Assembly (NCBI RefSeq): GCF_028554725.1
Contig: NC_071668.1
Location: 20,314,501-20,378,500, forward strand
DNA from: Zeugodacus cucurbitae
Taxonomy: Eukaryota; Arthropoda; Insecta; Diptera; Tephritidae
DNA: 64,000 nt
Direction of reading: 5' to 3'
Part shown: piece after piece, positions 23,109-35,819 of the stretch
How positions within the stretch are numbered: position 1 is the first letter of the stretch
How the letters are laid out: each line of letters opens with the position of its first letter
Translations under genes and position numbers: made by a program
Notes under the pieces: generated by a model
What the model was told of the DNA's origin: nothing
Database searches by the model: none
What the model saw: the letters and a program-made list of their open reading frames with translations, nothing else

Positions 23109-24377
23109 TATGTACAAACCATTGTATTTGTATTTATAGTTTTTCAATTTGTTATTGTTGTGCATATTGTTGCTGATTTTATAGCTAGCTAGGCTGCTAG
23201 CTGCTGTTGCGCTATTTGCACTTGCGTGCCTTTGAAAACATGAAATTGATTCCTTGTCTGAAGTTTTGCATTTTCGCCTCCTTCACAACGAAACTTTCCA
23301 CAAACCTTTATATATGAGTGTGTATGTCTGTATGTTTGGAAAAAAGTTTGCAAATCTTCGTAAAGAGTTTCATATTTAAGGCCAACATGCGTTCTTTTTT
23401 AGTATTATTTTTGTTAACCGCCACTTCACCTCCAAGTTTACCGCTATTGCATGCCACCGAACGGCCTGAGTACTTGCGCAACTGTCAAGGATTCACATTT
23501 ACAGGTGTGGGAGTAGTCACAGCTTATGCAGTAATTCATTTGTTACTCCACTTTTGCCTCAGTTTTGGTGAAAATTCACTTTCATGTCATTGGCTTTCAA
23601 GCGAAATGTTGTTGCATTATGATGATTAATACTATATATTTACTACTATTCAAATATTCGATTTGTCAATAATTTCCGGAAATTATCACTTTCCATAGAA
23701 GGATAACATAAAATAGATAATAGAGGACAGTTTGTATTATTGGGGTTTGCTGACTAATTTCTGTTTATATTTGGAGGTTATGTTGAGTCAAAGAAATATC
23801 AGAAACTAAGGATTGTTGTTGCTGTGGTCCCATATTTGGAAGAGATACATTTATTTCTAGAACTTCTGAACAAAATCTTACAGAAATAGTACAGAACAGT
23901 GCTTTAAATTGGCAACTTTTACTTTTTTTATCGATTAAGACCACAGACAATGACTCCACCATTCCTACAACCCTCGGATCTACGTAACCGAAACGGATCC
24001 GATTTTTTATTATGACAACAATCCTCAAAAGGGATTTCTTTTTGTCGGTACCACAAGAGTAATCTCCTAAATGTTATCGGTAAGATTTATCAGTAATCAC
24101 GTCCACATCAAACCGAATAATCTTCTCAACGCTGTGGCCTTCTGTAATTCACATTAAATCATGAATGTTGGCTCAGCACATCTTTTTATTCGAACAAAGA
24201 TTGAGTATATTTTATTTGTCATTTCTAGATGATGTCATAGAGTAATTCGACTAATTTTTCGGAAGGAAGTTTCCTGGTAATGTCTGTACTTTATATATTA
24301 AGTTTATTTTAATACCATTCTGATTATTGGGGTTAACTATTGTAGAGTAAAAGTGGCTGAAGAGTTCAAAATTAATT
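23109..24377. other. Non-coding sequence with one weak ORF
   Basis: A plus-strand frame from ATG 23389 to 23629 would give about 80 residues with a hydrophobic N-terminus and one more hydrophobic stretch, but there is no homology I recognise and no codon signal. Nothing else is supported. Confidence 0.3.
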
Positions 24378-24381
24378 TTAA

Positions 24382-25103
24382 GTGGTTACATGGGGCCTAT
24401 TTTCAATATTTTGTTTTCTATGTAAAAAATTATTTATTTAATTCAAACTTTTCTGCCTTATAGATACATATTTAAAGAATAAAATCTGAAATTTTCTAAA
24501 AAAAAAAATAAAACTTCTCCATTGTGACGTCATTTCCGGTGCCCCTCGGAAAAAAGGTGCGTCCGCGTTGTCAGCATAACTCCGGACAGGATCATCCAAA
24601 ATGAAAATAAAAAAAAAAAACAAAACAAAAATAAGTTTTTTAGGTAAGACCATAAACTGGAGCTTGAACGAAGGAAAGACAACAAAAGTAAAAATTTAAA
24701 TTTTGGCAGACATTTTTCTAAAAAAATAAAAATTTCGGTCAAATTTGCTTAACATTTTTTTTTTTTTTTTTAATAGTTGTAATTGAGAAAAATAAATTAA
24801 AATCCTTCGTTCAAGCACGAGTAAATGTTTCTCGAGCACCTGTGCAAAATTTCATCAAGATCGGTTGAGTAGTTTTCGAGAAAATTTGTCAACAGACTTT
24901 GAAAACATGGTTCCGGGAAAAACGCGTTTAAAGTTTTGAGTAACAATTAGTATCTGACTTGGAGCCTTCCAAAGGCGGTATCTCTGAACCCATTATTCGG
25001 ATCGATTTGAAAATTTAGGATAATATTCTTGAGATGTTGTAGAAATTAATATGCCAAAAAATAAAAAATCGATCTTTTGAAGCCATGAAACCCATGTAAC
25101 CCC
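24382..25103. mobile_element. 722-bp non-autonomous element with TTAA target duplication (piggyBac-like MITE)
   Basis: Bordered by TTAA at 24378-24381 and 25104-25107. The termini are inverted: GTGGTTACATGGG on the left and CCCATGTAACCCC on the right. The interior has no intact frame. The TTAA footprint and short inverted termini match piggyBac-type or related TTAA-specific MITEs; the superfamily is inference. Confidence 0.65.
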
Positions 25104-26350
25104 TTAATGGAAAGTTGGTGTGGTTGGAGTTGGATTTTGATTATTTGGAAAAAGTGCCAATTATTTTTTGGAGTGCAATCTATCAAATTTGGTTCAGCTT
25201 GGTTAAGTAGCTTGGGAAACTTGGACATTTCAAATGTTTATTATGTTTTAGTATAATCTGTATCGCTTCTACCATAGCTAGTTCCCTCAGAACATAACAT
25301 TGATTGATTTTTTGTGATAAAGGAGGATCTTAGTACTAGGAAAAACTATATTTTTTTCTAAGCAAAGAAATAGAATAATCTTCTGCTACTTCCGTATCGA
25401 ACAACTACTTGTATCTTAACCATTAATCAATTATTTCAAGCATTTGCTTGAACTGTATATAAATTTATGTACATAATATAAACATCTTGTTGTTTTTTTG
25501 CTGAAATTGATTTGTAATAAATGTTGCTAGTCAATTCTTGTTAATCAAACAGTAATTCATCGAACACTAATATTATATTAGTTAGTATAATATATACAAG
25601 TTCATCGTCCTTGAACAAACTACGAAAGTTACGGATACAGTTTATTGCACTTATTTACATAATATTATGCATAATAATGAAGACAGTGGTGTAAGGTAGC
25701 TTTTTTTGAAGAGTTGGATAGAGGCTTGCATATATTTTCGAATATATAAATACTAGAGTTCAGAGTATATATATATAAAAAAATATTAATAATAAAAATG
25801 GGTTTCATATCTCAAAGAGATTTTACATTTTCATTGTCTTTTAGGAATCTAAAATAAAATATAGTTAAAATCTAAAAAAACTATAATAATCTAAGGAAAT
25901 ACAGTTTACTTAAGTTTTATTTATGTATTTGTTTAAATAAATATAATAAAAAAGGTATTCTTAGAAATTACTTAATGTTTCATTTTATGCTCATAAATTT
26001 ACCAACTTCCTCTTGTAAATTATAGAAAGATGTTTTGATAACAGTGTTGTTGTTCAAACTACATACTTGAGTAAGCACTTAACTCACAAGAGAGCCATTG
26101 TTAGCAAATTTCACAAGAAACTGTTTTCAAGTTTAGTAATTTTGAAAATAGGTTATGATAATGTCAAGGTAATATGAAAGAATTAACATACATTCTTAAC
26201 AGGAACGATTTCGAAAAGGAAAGACAATGCTAGTGAACTCAACTTGCCATATGTGAAGATCGGATCGGACTCAGAAAACTTGGTGCAAATATAAAAGAGG
26301 TGAGACCTCTGTAGTATGACTAAATATTTTTTATATATTGAAGTTATATA
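25104..26350. other. Non-coding AT-rich sequence
   Basis: No gene, bounded repeat or RNA is seen. Short microsatellite-like ATATAT and AATAAT runs occur around 25740-25800. Confidence 0.4.
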
Positions 26351-26351
26351 A

Positions 26352-28480
26352 CATACATACATACATATTTGGCGTAGGAACCGCTTTAAGCGATTATAGC
26401 CGAATCCACCAGAGCGCGCCACTCATTCCTCCTTTTTGCTTTTTGGCGCCAACTGGAAACACCAAGTGAAGCCAGGTCACTTTGGTCTTTGGTCTTGGTC
26501 TTTCCACCGGAGTGGAGGTCGTCCTCTTCCGCGGCTTCCTCCAGCGGGTACTGCATCGAATACTTTCAGAGCTGGAGTATTTTCCTCCATCCGTACAACA
26601 TGACCTAGCCAGCGTAGCCACTGTCTTTTTATTCGCTGAACTATGTCAATGTCGTCGTATAAATCGTACAGCTCATCGTTTCATCGTCTGCGGTATTCGC
26701 CGTTGCCAATGTTTAGAGGACCATAAATCTTGCGCAAAACCTTTCTCTCGAAAACCCCAAGAGTCGTCTCATCGGATGTTGTCATCGTCCACGCTTCAGC
26801 GCCATACATCAGGACGGGAATAATGAGCGATTTATAGAGTTTGATTTTGGTTCGTCGAGAGAGGACTTTACTTTTCAATTGCCTACTCAGTCCAAAGTAG
26901 CACCTGTTGGCAAGAGTGATTCTGCGTTGGATTTCAAGGTTGACATTGTTGGTGTTGTTAATGCTGGTTCCCAGATAAACGAAATTATCTACAACTTCAA
27001 AGTTATGACTGTCAACAGTGACGTGGGAGCCAAGACGCGAGTGCGCTGACTGTTTGTTTGATGACAGGAGATATTTCGTCTTGTCCTCATTCACCACCAG
27101 ACCCATACGCTTCGCTTCTTTATCTAGTCTGGAAAACGCAGAACAAACGGCGCGGTTGTTGCTTCCGATGATATCAATATCATCGGCATACGCCAGCAGC
27201 TGTACACTCTTGTAGAAGATTGTACCCTCTCTATTTAGTTCTGCAGCTCGTATTATTTTTTCCAGCAATAGATTGAAGAAGTCGCACGATAGTGAGTCAC
27301 CCTGTCTGAAGCCTCGTTTGGTATCGAACGGCTCGGAGAGGTCCTTCCCGATCCTGACGGAGCTTTTGGTGTTGCTCAACGTCAGCTTACATAGCCGTAT
27401 TAGTTTTGCAGGGATACCAAATTCAGACATCGCGGCATAAAGGCAGCTCCTTTTCGTGCTATCGAAGGCAGCTTTAAAATCGATAAAAAGATGGTGAGTA
27501 TCGATTCTTCTCTCTCGGGTCTTTTCCAAGATTTGGCGCATGGTGAATATATGGTCCATTGTGGATTTTCCAGGTCTAAAGCCACACTGATAAGGTCCAA
27601 TCAGTTCGTTGACGGTGGGCTTTAGTCTTTCACACAATACGCTCGACAAAACCTTATATGCGATATTGAGGAGACTTATACCACGGTAGTTGGCGCAGAT
27701 TGTGGGGTCTCCCTTCTTATGGATTGGGCAGAGCACACTAAGATTCTAATCGTCAGGCATGCTTTCTTCCGACCATATTCTACAAAGAAGCTGATGCATG
27801 CACCTTATCAGTTCTTCGCCGCCGTATTTGAATAGCTCGGCCGGTAACCCATCGGCTCCCGCCGCTTTGTTGTTCTTCAAGCGGGTAATTGCTATTCGAA
27901 TTTCTTCATGGTCGGGTAATGGAACATCTATTCCATCGTCATCGATTGGGGAATCGGGTTCGCCATCTCCTGGTGTTGTACTTTCACTGCCATTGAGCAG
28001 GTCGGAGAAGTGTTCCCTCCAGAATACCTCCTCGGTCTCTACATGATAATGCTCCGGTCTTGAAACCTTCTGTAAATCGCCTCATCTTTTCATAAAATTT
28101 TCGAGCATTACCCATGTCGGCCAGCTTTTCAAGCTTTTCATACTCACGCATTTCGGCCTCTTTCTTTTTACGTCTGCAAATGCGTCTCGCTTCCCTCTTC
28201 AGTTCTCGATATCTATCCCACCCCGAACGTGTTGTGGTCGATCGCAACGTTGCGAGGTAGGCAGTCTGTTTTCTCTCCACTGAGGAACGACAACTGGTTT
28301 TTTGGCGTTGCCGGAGACCAATTGTTTCGGCTGCAGCGGTATGCAATGAGTTTGAGATGTCGTTCCACAACTCCCTTATATCGAGATGCTGATGAGTGCT
28401 CTCAGAGAGCAGGAGTACAAGTCGAGTAGAAAATCGTTCGGCTGTCGGTTGTGATTGCAGCTTTTCGACGTCGATAACAT
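26352..28480 (-). mobile_element. RTE-type non-LTR retrotransposon, 5'-truncated, with inactivating stop
   Basis: The minus-strand frame 27736-26681 (351 codons) is a nearly complete reverse transcriptase: 'FRPGKSTMDHIF' and 'HLFIDFKAAFDS' (motif A Asp), 'KRGFRQGDSLS', 'LLAYADDIDIIG' (motif C YADD), then the thumb region ending 'GNGEYRRR'. Upstream codons (28370-27745) encode the linker before RT ('KREARRICRRKKKEAEMREY', 'EEIRIAITRLKNNKAAGADG') but need a frameshift. A TAG lies immediately before 'NLSVLCPIHKKGD', where a tryptophan is expected. The endonuclease is missing. The 3' end abuts an ACATACATAC microsatellite (26352-26370), typical of RTE tails. Assigning RTE rather than another clade is from motif memory. 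Confidence 0.8.
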
Positions 28481-28650
28481 AGTTAAATGAAAATATAAGA
28501 TAATATATGATTTATGCCACATCGCTATCGCTCTCAGCAATGAATCGTTCAATAAACCTTTCGAAAGATACTGCTACCAAGCTGTGGGAAAGTGGGTTAT
28601 CAGGAAGAACTAGCTGCAAGCCAAGAGAAACAGTCAGATGGATGAAATCT

Positions 28651-29448
28651 TATACTACGTTTGGACCGAAATTGAAAACATCTTGAAAACACAATTTATG
28701 GATTGTGGAACCAAAGTCGTTCTGACCGAAATCATGTCTTTTCGATGCGTTTTCATTGACAGTTCACAAATTGGTTTGTTTGTTTAAATTTTGAGCAACG
28801 AGAATGGTAAGTTTTAGAATCTTTAAACTGGTGATAATAACATGGTTTTATAGAATCAAGTGAAGAAAATTTTAATAATGAAGTTATTGGCTTTGAAACC
28901 CCAGATAAATACCTTGCGCAACGATGATTCTTCAAGAATTGATAGAGACCACCAGCACATTTGCCTTGCAAAAACGATAGAAGACCTGAACAACGTTCAT
29001 CCCATTAGGTATAATAAAGGAACTTGGGACGACAATTAAATCATGTTGGACAAACGTTTGTAGAGGTTTCTACTGACGCAAAAGTTTTCAATTAAATATC
29101 ATTAATTCCAGCAACGTAAGAATAATTTTTGGGAACACGATTGCCATCGAAATCGGTCTGTGTTTTTTAAAGAAAACTTTCGAATCAACCGAAGTTCATT
29201 TAATAAATTTTACGACATTCTTCGGCCCCTGTCAAAAATAGATACGAACTACCGAAAAGCTATTCCGCTCGAGAAAAATATTGCTATAGCAATATTTGCT
29301 TTGCTTTGTTGCTGCACCTATACTGCCATTTCCTCTAAAATATGTATATTTTTCTGGTTCCGCGGAAATCACACAGCTTATATTTAAATTTTCGAACGAA
29401 ATCCATTTTTTTATGAAAACATGTTTTCAATGTCGGTCCGAATGTAGA
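28651..29448 (+). mobile_element. Harbinger/PIF-type DNA transposon remnant
   Basis: Terminal inverted repeats CTACGTTTGGACCGAAATTG (left, about 28653) and the inverse of CTACATTCGGACCGACATTG (right, about 29448) bound about 800 bp. A plus-strand frame at 29160-29340 encodes 'FRINRSSFNKFYDILRPLSK' and 'YRKAIPLEKNIAIAIFAL', the N-terminal region of PIF/Harbinger (HARBI1-like) transposases. The DDE catalytic core is absent. An ATG followed directly by GTAAG near 28801 suggests the original first exon. Non-autonomous remnant. Confidence 0.7.
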
Positions 29449-30307
29449 AAGAGTGACTTAGGCAAGTGACTTAGGAGGCAATAACATTGAATGAATTTCA
29501 GATTTTGAATAATTATTTTAGATAATCAAGAAAACAATGTTTTATCAATACAGTATAGTAATCACGAATCTTCACTAACAAACAACTGAGAAACCAGATT
29601 TTTCAATAATTTCTGGAAAACCTTAATTACGCTTGTTAAACAATGATTTTAAATTAGATCAGATTATATTTTTTTGGGCGCATTGAAGTCAATAACCGTC
29701 TTACTACGAAATCTAGATGCCCTAAATATTCGATCACTAATTTATGTATGTACATATAGATGATATGGATTACATATATGAACACATATACAACGTCAGT
29801 TACATCCATACAATCATACATATATATATGTAAGTAATGCATTGGTGTGTTGTGACATAACAACTAAGTAATTACAAATTCAACAATCATGTTATTTGGA
29901 CTTTAATTTCCGGTTGTCAGTCAAATTGATAAGTTTTTCCGAGCTTTCTTTTCTTAACAACTATATAAGGGGCCCTGATTTGCGCCTTCCCGTACATATG
30001 CTTTCATAAAATAGTTTACAATACTTGCTAAGTGTTCATATATATATATATATCATATAGTAGTGTGTGTGTTTAACTAACTATGTATATTACAGTTATC
30101 AGCATGCACCCTTTTTTTCTTTCTTTGAATAAACATTGTGCCACATAGCAATGCGGTAGAATTGTGGCGTGCAATTTATTTGAGCTAATAAAGTGAGCAT
30201 TCAATGTCAAGCAATCGGGAAGAAAGGTGGGCATAAGAACTGAAAATACCCTTTTGTGTAAAAAACAAGTTGAAGTTGTTTACTATTGAGTCTACATAGC
30301 ATATATC
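29449..30307. other. Non-coding sequence
   Basis: AT-rich, with TATATA runs (30040-30052) and no supported gene. A promoter-like TATATAAGG at 29962 has nothing recognisable downstream. Confidence 0.4.
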
Positions 30308-30655
30308 TTAAGTCGTCTTCGCTTTGCCAAGTGTTGGGGAGTAGTAATCGCTTAAATTGTACCAGAAACAAAATTATGAAACAAAATATATTCCTGATCG
30401 AGTTATAATAAGGGGCTAAAATGTCTTCTGAATTTACTTTTTGATTTCACAATGTTAAAACTGGTATAAAATGGGGTACACTGGTATAAACATTGGTAGC
30501 ATTGTAGCTAGCAGTTATACCAGTTCAATGAGGTAGAGTATACGGATATATTTTATTGAATTCAATTGCATAACTTTGTTGTTGCTTTTCCATGAATTTT
30601 TTTAGACTAGTGAGCTGAGAAATAGCGAATCGAAGATAAATTGAAGAGTGTTCTT
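30308..30655. repeat. Short relative of the BicD-intron TIR/minisatellite element
   Basis: The left end AAGTCGTCTTCGCTTTGCCAAGTG resembles the 6294 terminus (AAGCTGTCTTCGATTTGCCAAAAA) and the right end carries GAATCGAAGATAAATTGAAG. Inside are only a few ACTGGTATAAA units (30460-30490) and one inverted unit, TTATACCAGTTCAATG (30515-30530), plus TATTGAATTCAATTGCATAACTTTG. About 350 bp, with no expanded array. Confidence 0.6.
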
Positions 30656-30879
30656 TTTTCAAATTTATGCTGAATAAATATCTTTTCATCTGTCCCGTGA
30701 AGCTAGAAAACTAAAACAATATACAGTTATTATTCTCGTATCTCTTGCCGATCGATCCAGTATAATTATACCAACAATAAGACGAACTAGTCAACAACAT
30801 CGAAAATACGTTTTCCTGAAGACTGTCTATATTCATAATTGTATGTTCCCGTTTTCAGTTCTCTTTTTGGTGTAATAAG

Positions 30880-31625
30880 CTCGCTTGATCGCTGTTCCCC
30901 TGAGGGAAAAACACGTAGACAATGAAGTACAGTCCTTTGTGAAGCCAGGATCACCTAGATTGAGTATTAGGAGTCGATAAACTGCCTTGTACCAACTACA
31001 ATTCGGCAGAGATTTCTCACTTCGCCTTATTCGCAATTTCGCGAGTTTGTTCGAAAAAGTGATATCCGCGAAATATTTTTATTAAACTTGAAAAAGCGGG
31101 ATATTCCAGAAGAAAGCGAAGAAATGAGTCCACCTCGTCCTCCTCCAAGCAGCTTCTACAGTTAGTATCCGATAAGATTTTTAATCTTACAGTGTGCATC
31201 CCAAAGGGACAATGGCCAATTAGAACCCCCACGACTAAGAATGGGTAAACTTTACTTAGAGCGAAGAGCTCGGTAGAACTTCTGCGATTCACTGTAGGCG
31301 AGAAGGATCTGTCGACTGTGCAAGTTAGTTGAGGCCCATCCGTCCAGTAGTAAACCACAATGTTTCCATGCTACAAATAGTGAGGCAGACGTCCCAGATC
31401 TTGCAAGCACATCGGCCTTACAACTCCTACCGATTCCGCTGTGGCCAGGAACCCAAACCAGTCTAATCGAAAAGTATAACGATGCCATTGATAGTAAAGA
31501 TAAGCTATCCTTAGCGCATAGTCAGCGAACTCAAGGCAAGTACCGCCGCTCTACTATCAGAGTGGATCGTCACCTCTTTTAAGGTGGCTGCGCTTCGAAG
31601 CAATATATCTGACGCTGCCTTAATT
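30880..31625 (-). mobile_element. Jockey/R1-type retrotransposon RNase H and 3' fragment
   Basis: Minus-strand codons read 'IHSDSRAAVLALSS' (near 31570), 'RLVWVPGHSGIGRSCKADVL' (31462-31400), then 'LIGHCPFGMHTVRLKILSD' and a C-R-S-C knuckle with an acidic run. Frames are broken by several stops. The 3' part near 30887-30960 recurs at 18470-18560. Confidence 0.7.
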
Positions 31626-31766
31626 GCATTTCATGTATATTCCCAAAATCAGAATATAGAATATGGATGGAAATTGGTATTAGTGGGAATTTGAAACTAA
31701 GGCGACATTTTTTCTTTTACTCCTTATAAATAATAGATTTATACGAGAACCTCTAAGTATTAGGTC

Positions 31767-32072
31767 TTGTCCGCCGTTTTTTTGTAAATTTTAGACTTTT
31801 TTTTTGTATAAAAACGGTTACAAATGTCGATGAGCCTCAGCCGCACTTTTCTTGGAATTAAAAAAGAAAAGTAAAATTTCCCGCAAATGTCGAGAATTCG
31901 GCTCAAAAAGTGACATTTTCAGTTGAGAATAAGTTTGGGATGCAAACAGATCTCTACAAATATTTTGTTGGGTTAATGTTGATACAAATGTCCAAGATCG
32001 ATATAAAAAAAATCGATTTAATCGACCAGTGCTTGACCCTAGAGACATCTATTGGAAAACGGCGGAAGAAAA
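31767..32072 (-). mobile_element. Mariner-family remnant with transposase N-terminus only
   Basis: Inverted ends share the TCCGCCGTTTT core (31770-31782 and the inverse near 32055-32065). The minus-strand frame holds the transposase start, 'MSLFEPNSRHLREILLFFFN' then 'SKKSAAEAHRHL', the helix-turn-helix entry of mariner transposases. It then runs out of frame. About 300 bp, heavily deleted. Confidence 0.65.
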
Positions 32073-33299
32073 GTTAATATATATAATTGAAAACGTAAAT
32101 TTGTTCCCATGGAACAATTTCTTCAAACTTTTGAACAGGGATCGATTATTTTCATTAAATTTGTAGCATAAAAATTAAAGGTACTTTCTTAATATATAAA
32201 ATACCGAGTTATTCTCTCAGAGTTGCATAGTTTTGTTTAACATATTTTTTTGATTTCTAATTAGAATATTTGAGAAAGACAGACTACGGTCATAAAAAAT
32301 TGTGTAAGAAATGTGAAAAAATATAAGAATCATACTATTTTTTTCTAATAATTAATTATAGCCTTGTAGTGTAATCTATAAACCAACAAAGCCGTTTGCT
32401 TGCTACACCTAAGGCATTTAAATCACAAATATCCAAATTCTACCGCTTTCTACCGCTTTCACTTCTAAGGCATCGAAAGAATTACCACATGATCGACTTA
32501 TCATTTATTCTAACTTAATTTATTAATTATATTAGTCGGTATTTATTGTTTTTATAAAATACTGTAATAACAACAGTTTGACTTTGGACGTAAAGAAATC
32601 AAAGTTAATAGCATTAACTCAATATTATAGACTCAACAATAAACCACTAATAATCAAATATACAGCGGGCACATATAATACGAAAGCTTTAAAGTGATAA
32701 AAAATACCCGTGAAATGCGTTGAAATGCCGTGGTCACTACATTATCAATTATTATCTGGTTGAGATATGGAATTATTCAGCTACTGTAGTTGATACGTGC
32801 TAAATCAGAAAGCCAAAGGCAAAGCTATAAATTTGTTTCAACGGACAGAGACACGCAAGCAAGCAAAGGCAGGTGTTTTAAATAATTTTATTAATAAATA
32901 TATACATACATACATATATAATATAGATTCTATGGAAAAGCCACGCTGCTTGTAGTTACTGCATTAAACGATAAGTATTTATCACACATTTTGGTAATTT
33001 TAATATGAACTAATTTTATAAAATATTAGGCAACAGGTTGTCGTTTATTATTTAATTAAGGCGCGTAGATAAGTTATCGCCACACAAATAAATTCATTGA
33101 ATTTAATAAATATTTTATTTGTCAGTTTTTTATATATTTTACATTATGCATGCTATAAACGATCGACAATGTTATGGTGGCCTATGTTGATTAAATATCA
33201 AAATTTTAATTAATTAACTGCCTCAAGGCCTATTCTTGTAACGCTGATGTAATGGCAGAGATTTGAGGTTTTTACCAAATCAAAACTCTAATTGGGTAT
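32073..33299. other. Non-coding AT-rich sequence
   Basis: No gene or bounded element was found. Contains a direct duplication TCTACCGCTTTC (32440-32460) and an ATACATAC run (32903-32917). Confidence 0.4.
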
Positions 33300-33790
33300 T
33301 TTAAAGAATTTAAGTTATTCCATACTTAATTGTCTTCAATTTAGCATATAATTTGGCAATTAACTAATTGTTCAATTAGTACTTTATTTATTTTTTAATT
33401 AATTGCCTTCAATTTAGCATAAAATAAATTATTAGCATTAACTAATTGTTCAATTAGTACTTAATCAATTTTTAATTTAATTGTATATTTTTAATTGAAT
33501 TGAATTTAATTAATTAAATAAGTTTAATTGTTCATTTTAAAGGATTAACGTTTTTCAAGCCTAAATTGTCTTAAATTTAACATAAGTATAATAGAGCAAT
33601 CTGATTGTTCAATTAGTACTTAATTTAATTTTAAATTAAATTTTTCTATTAATTGCCTACAATTTAGCATATAATAAGGCAGCTAACTAATTGCTCAAAT
33701 AGTACACAATTTTTTTTTAAATTTATTCAATAATTTTAATTAACTAATTGTCTAATTAGTACTTAATTGACAATAAATTGACATAAAAGT
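33300..33790. repeat. Diverged tandem repeat with palindromic core AATTGTTCAATTAGTACTTAAT
   Basis: The motif AACTAATTG(T/C)TC(A)ATTAGTAC recurs at about 33363, 33441, 33604, 33684 and 33744, usually preceded by TTCAATTTAGCATA(T/A)AAT. Spacing is variable (60-165 bp). Each core has the inverted pair TAATTG...CAATTA. No coding. Confidence 0.6.
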
Positions 33791-34679
33791 CTCAATAAAA
33801 TACTGTGAAGTATTTGCAATGAAGGAGGGAAAGACGAAAAGTACAAGACTACCGTTATTATTTTGACCCGGAAGTCTTTAAACTCAATTATTTTTTTAAT
33901 TATTTAATATTATTTCTAGACAGTCGGGACTTCGTAACTGCAATGGTTCTGGATTTATTTCTAGCTAAGGGCTTTAACTCCTGAAGTAGTCCACAGAACT
34001 ATTTTGAGCGTATTTTAAAGTGCTTCAACAATAAACGAATAAAATGAGTCAATTACCATTTCAATTCCCACAGCTAATTGACTATTAACTATGTGGGGTT
34101 TGAAATGGAGGAAGAAATTATTAATATGAATTGCCCTTAAGGCTTTAATATACTATTAAACACTTTATGATTCCCGACTAGTATTCTATAAGCATTAACT
34201 ATTGATGCATTTTGAAGTTGTCTAGTTTTCTTATTACATTCTTGTCATATTTTATTCTATATACTAATCAAGATATTTAGTACTACTGTATTGCCAATTC
34301 TGCGGTCTTTTCTTCTTTACTTCAAAACAATTACTAATTTCATTTGTTCTGTACCTTGTACTATGGTTTGAACATTTATGGTACTATTTAGCTTGAAATT
34401 CTGATATGTCGTCACTACGACTACGAAAATGGATTATTGTTGATATTTTAATATCTGAAAGTATTTTAGATATTTCATTTTGTAGTTATATTTCTTGATT
34501 GGGTGGGGTTGTTTCAAAGGTTTGAAGCTCTGAAAGACTAAGAAATTCTTATTAGTAAAATTTTTCTGAACAACAACCTAATATATTTGAATAATTCCAT
34601 ATACATATAACCGTCCATACAGATAACTATTGTTTTTGATTAACATGGATACCTGCCTATGAAGACTTAACCTCACCTG
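33791..34679. other. Non-coding sequence
   Basis: Nothing recognisable on either strand. Confidence 0.4.
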
Positions 34680-35110
34680 TGCTCAAGAACACAAGCGTAT
34701 CAATACAATGCTTTGATCAGCGCCCTGTTTTTGCTATGCACCTTCAGTACCAATTGGCATGTGGTATGGACACACTTATGCCACCTTGGTAGGGGCGAGG
34801 GCCATCTAAAACCTCTGCTGTGCTTTGGGTTTGGCCCCCGGTTGTCATGCAACTCCACACCGTGTAACCAAAGGACTTCGGCCTGCATTTAGGTTTTGAA
34901 ACCACAGCAACCACGAAACTCCCCGAATGCACAAACCCAATGAACAGGTTAGGGCGAAGCTGCCTGTGCTCTTACTCTCCGTGACACCAGTTTAAAGTCT
35001 CTGGTAAGACCTTGTAGTCGAAGCTACTTCCAGTTGAGCCTTTCCATACTACTACTCTGCACTGGTGGACAATTGTGGATTGAACACAATCGTCCTTAAT
35101 GATAGGATTT
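34680..35110. other. GC-richer unclassified block, probable old transposon
   Basis: Base composition rises sharply (about half G+C) compared with the surroundings. Two overlapping minus-strand frames (34700-34888 and 34744-34932) are open but I recognise no domain. The sharp compositional edges suggest a transposed or recently inserted segment. Confidence 0.35.
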
Positions 35111-35819
35111 ACCGTTTCTTAGGAAGAATGCTATATCAAAATTTTAATATATGTAATTCTTGTTCAAACCAAGAAATATATTATAGCACGAATAGACATA
35201 CTGGTAAGTAAGACTGCTGTAGAGTATAATTTAAGTTTAATGTCCCATTAGATTAAATAAAGTTCCCAAATAATCCTTGTATATCTAGGTCAGTCTTTAA
35301 ATACGGATGTGTTACGGATTCAATTAGAAAACACTTTCACAATCAATTCAATTCGTAAAGCTATAGAAATGACTATGAACTCACCCTTGTGGTGTCAGGA
35401 TCCTCTATAGGATCTTACCACTGGAAGTACGTCTAACTTCTGAAACTAACGATTTAAGAAAAATTTAAAGAAATAAAGTCATGTATAAATAATACTTTTT
35501 CGAAGCTGACTTATTTTGAATTTATATATACATTACATGAAGTTCCTCGCCAAAATGTAAAGTATTAACCGACACATAGCCCCGTTGGGGGGTCCGAAAA
35601 CCATATTTCAAGCTATGGGTTCATATACCTTGACATTTTTGATAAACATTTGCCTATATTTCTCACTTTTAGGCCACCTAATTTGTCAAATAAAATTAGA
35701 TCAACAGTACAAAACGAAATCAAATGTGTATTACTCCCAGCTAAGAGTTACGCGCCTATTATTGCTATAGCTGTCAAACTGGTCTAAATTAAATTAAGCA
35801 ATTACAGATCGAATTTCAT
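35111..35819. other. Non-coding sequence
   Basis: No supported gene or repeat. Confidence 0.4.

Noticed and set aside
26482..26823. Plus-strand frame of 113 codons
   Set aside because: Antisense to the RTE reverse transcriptase C-terminus.
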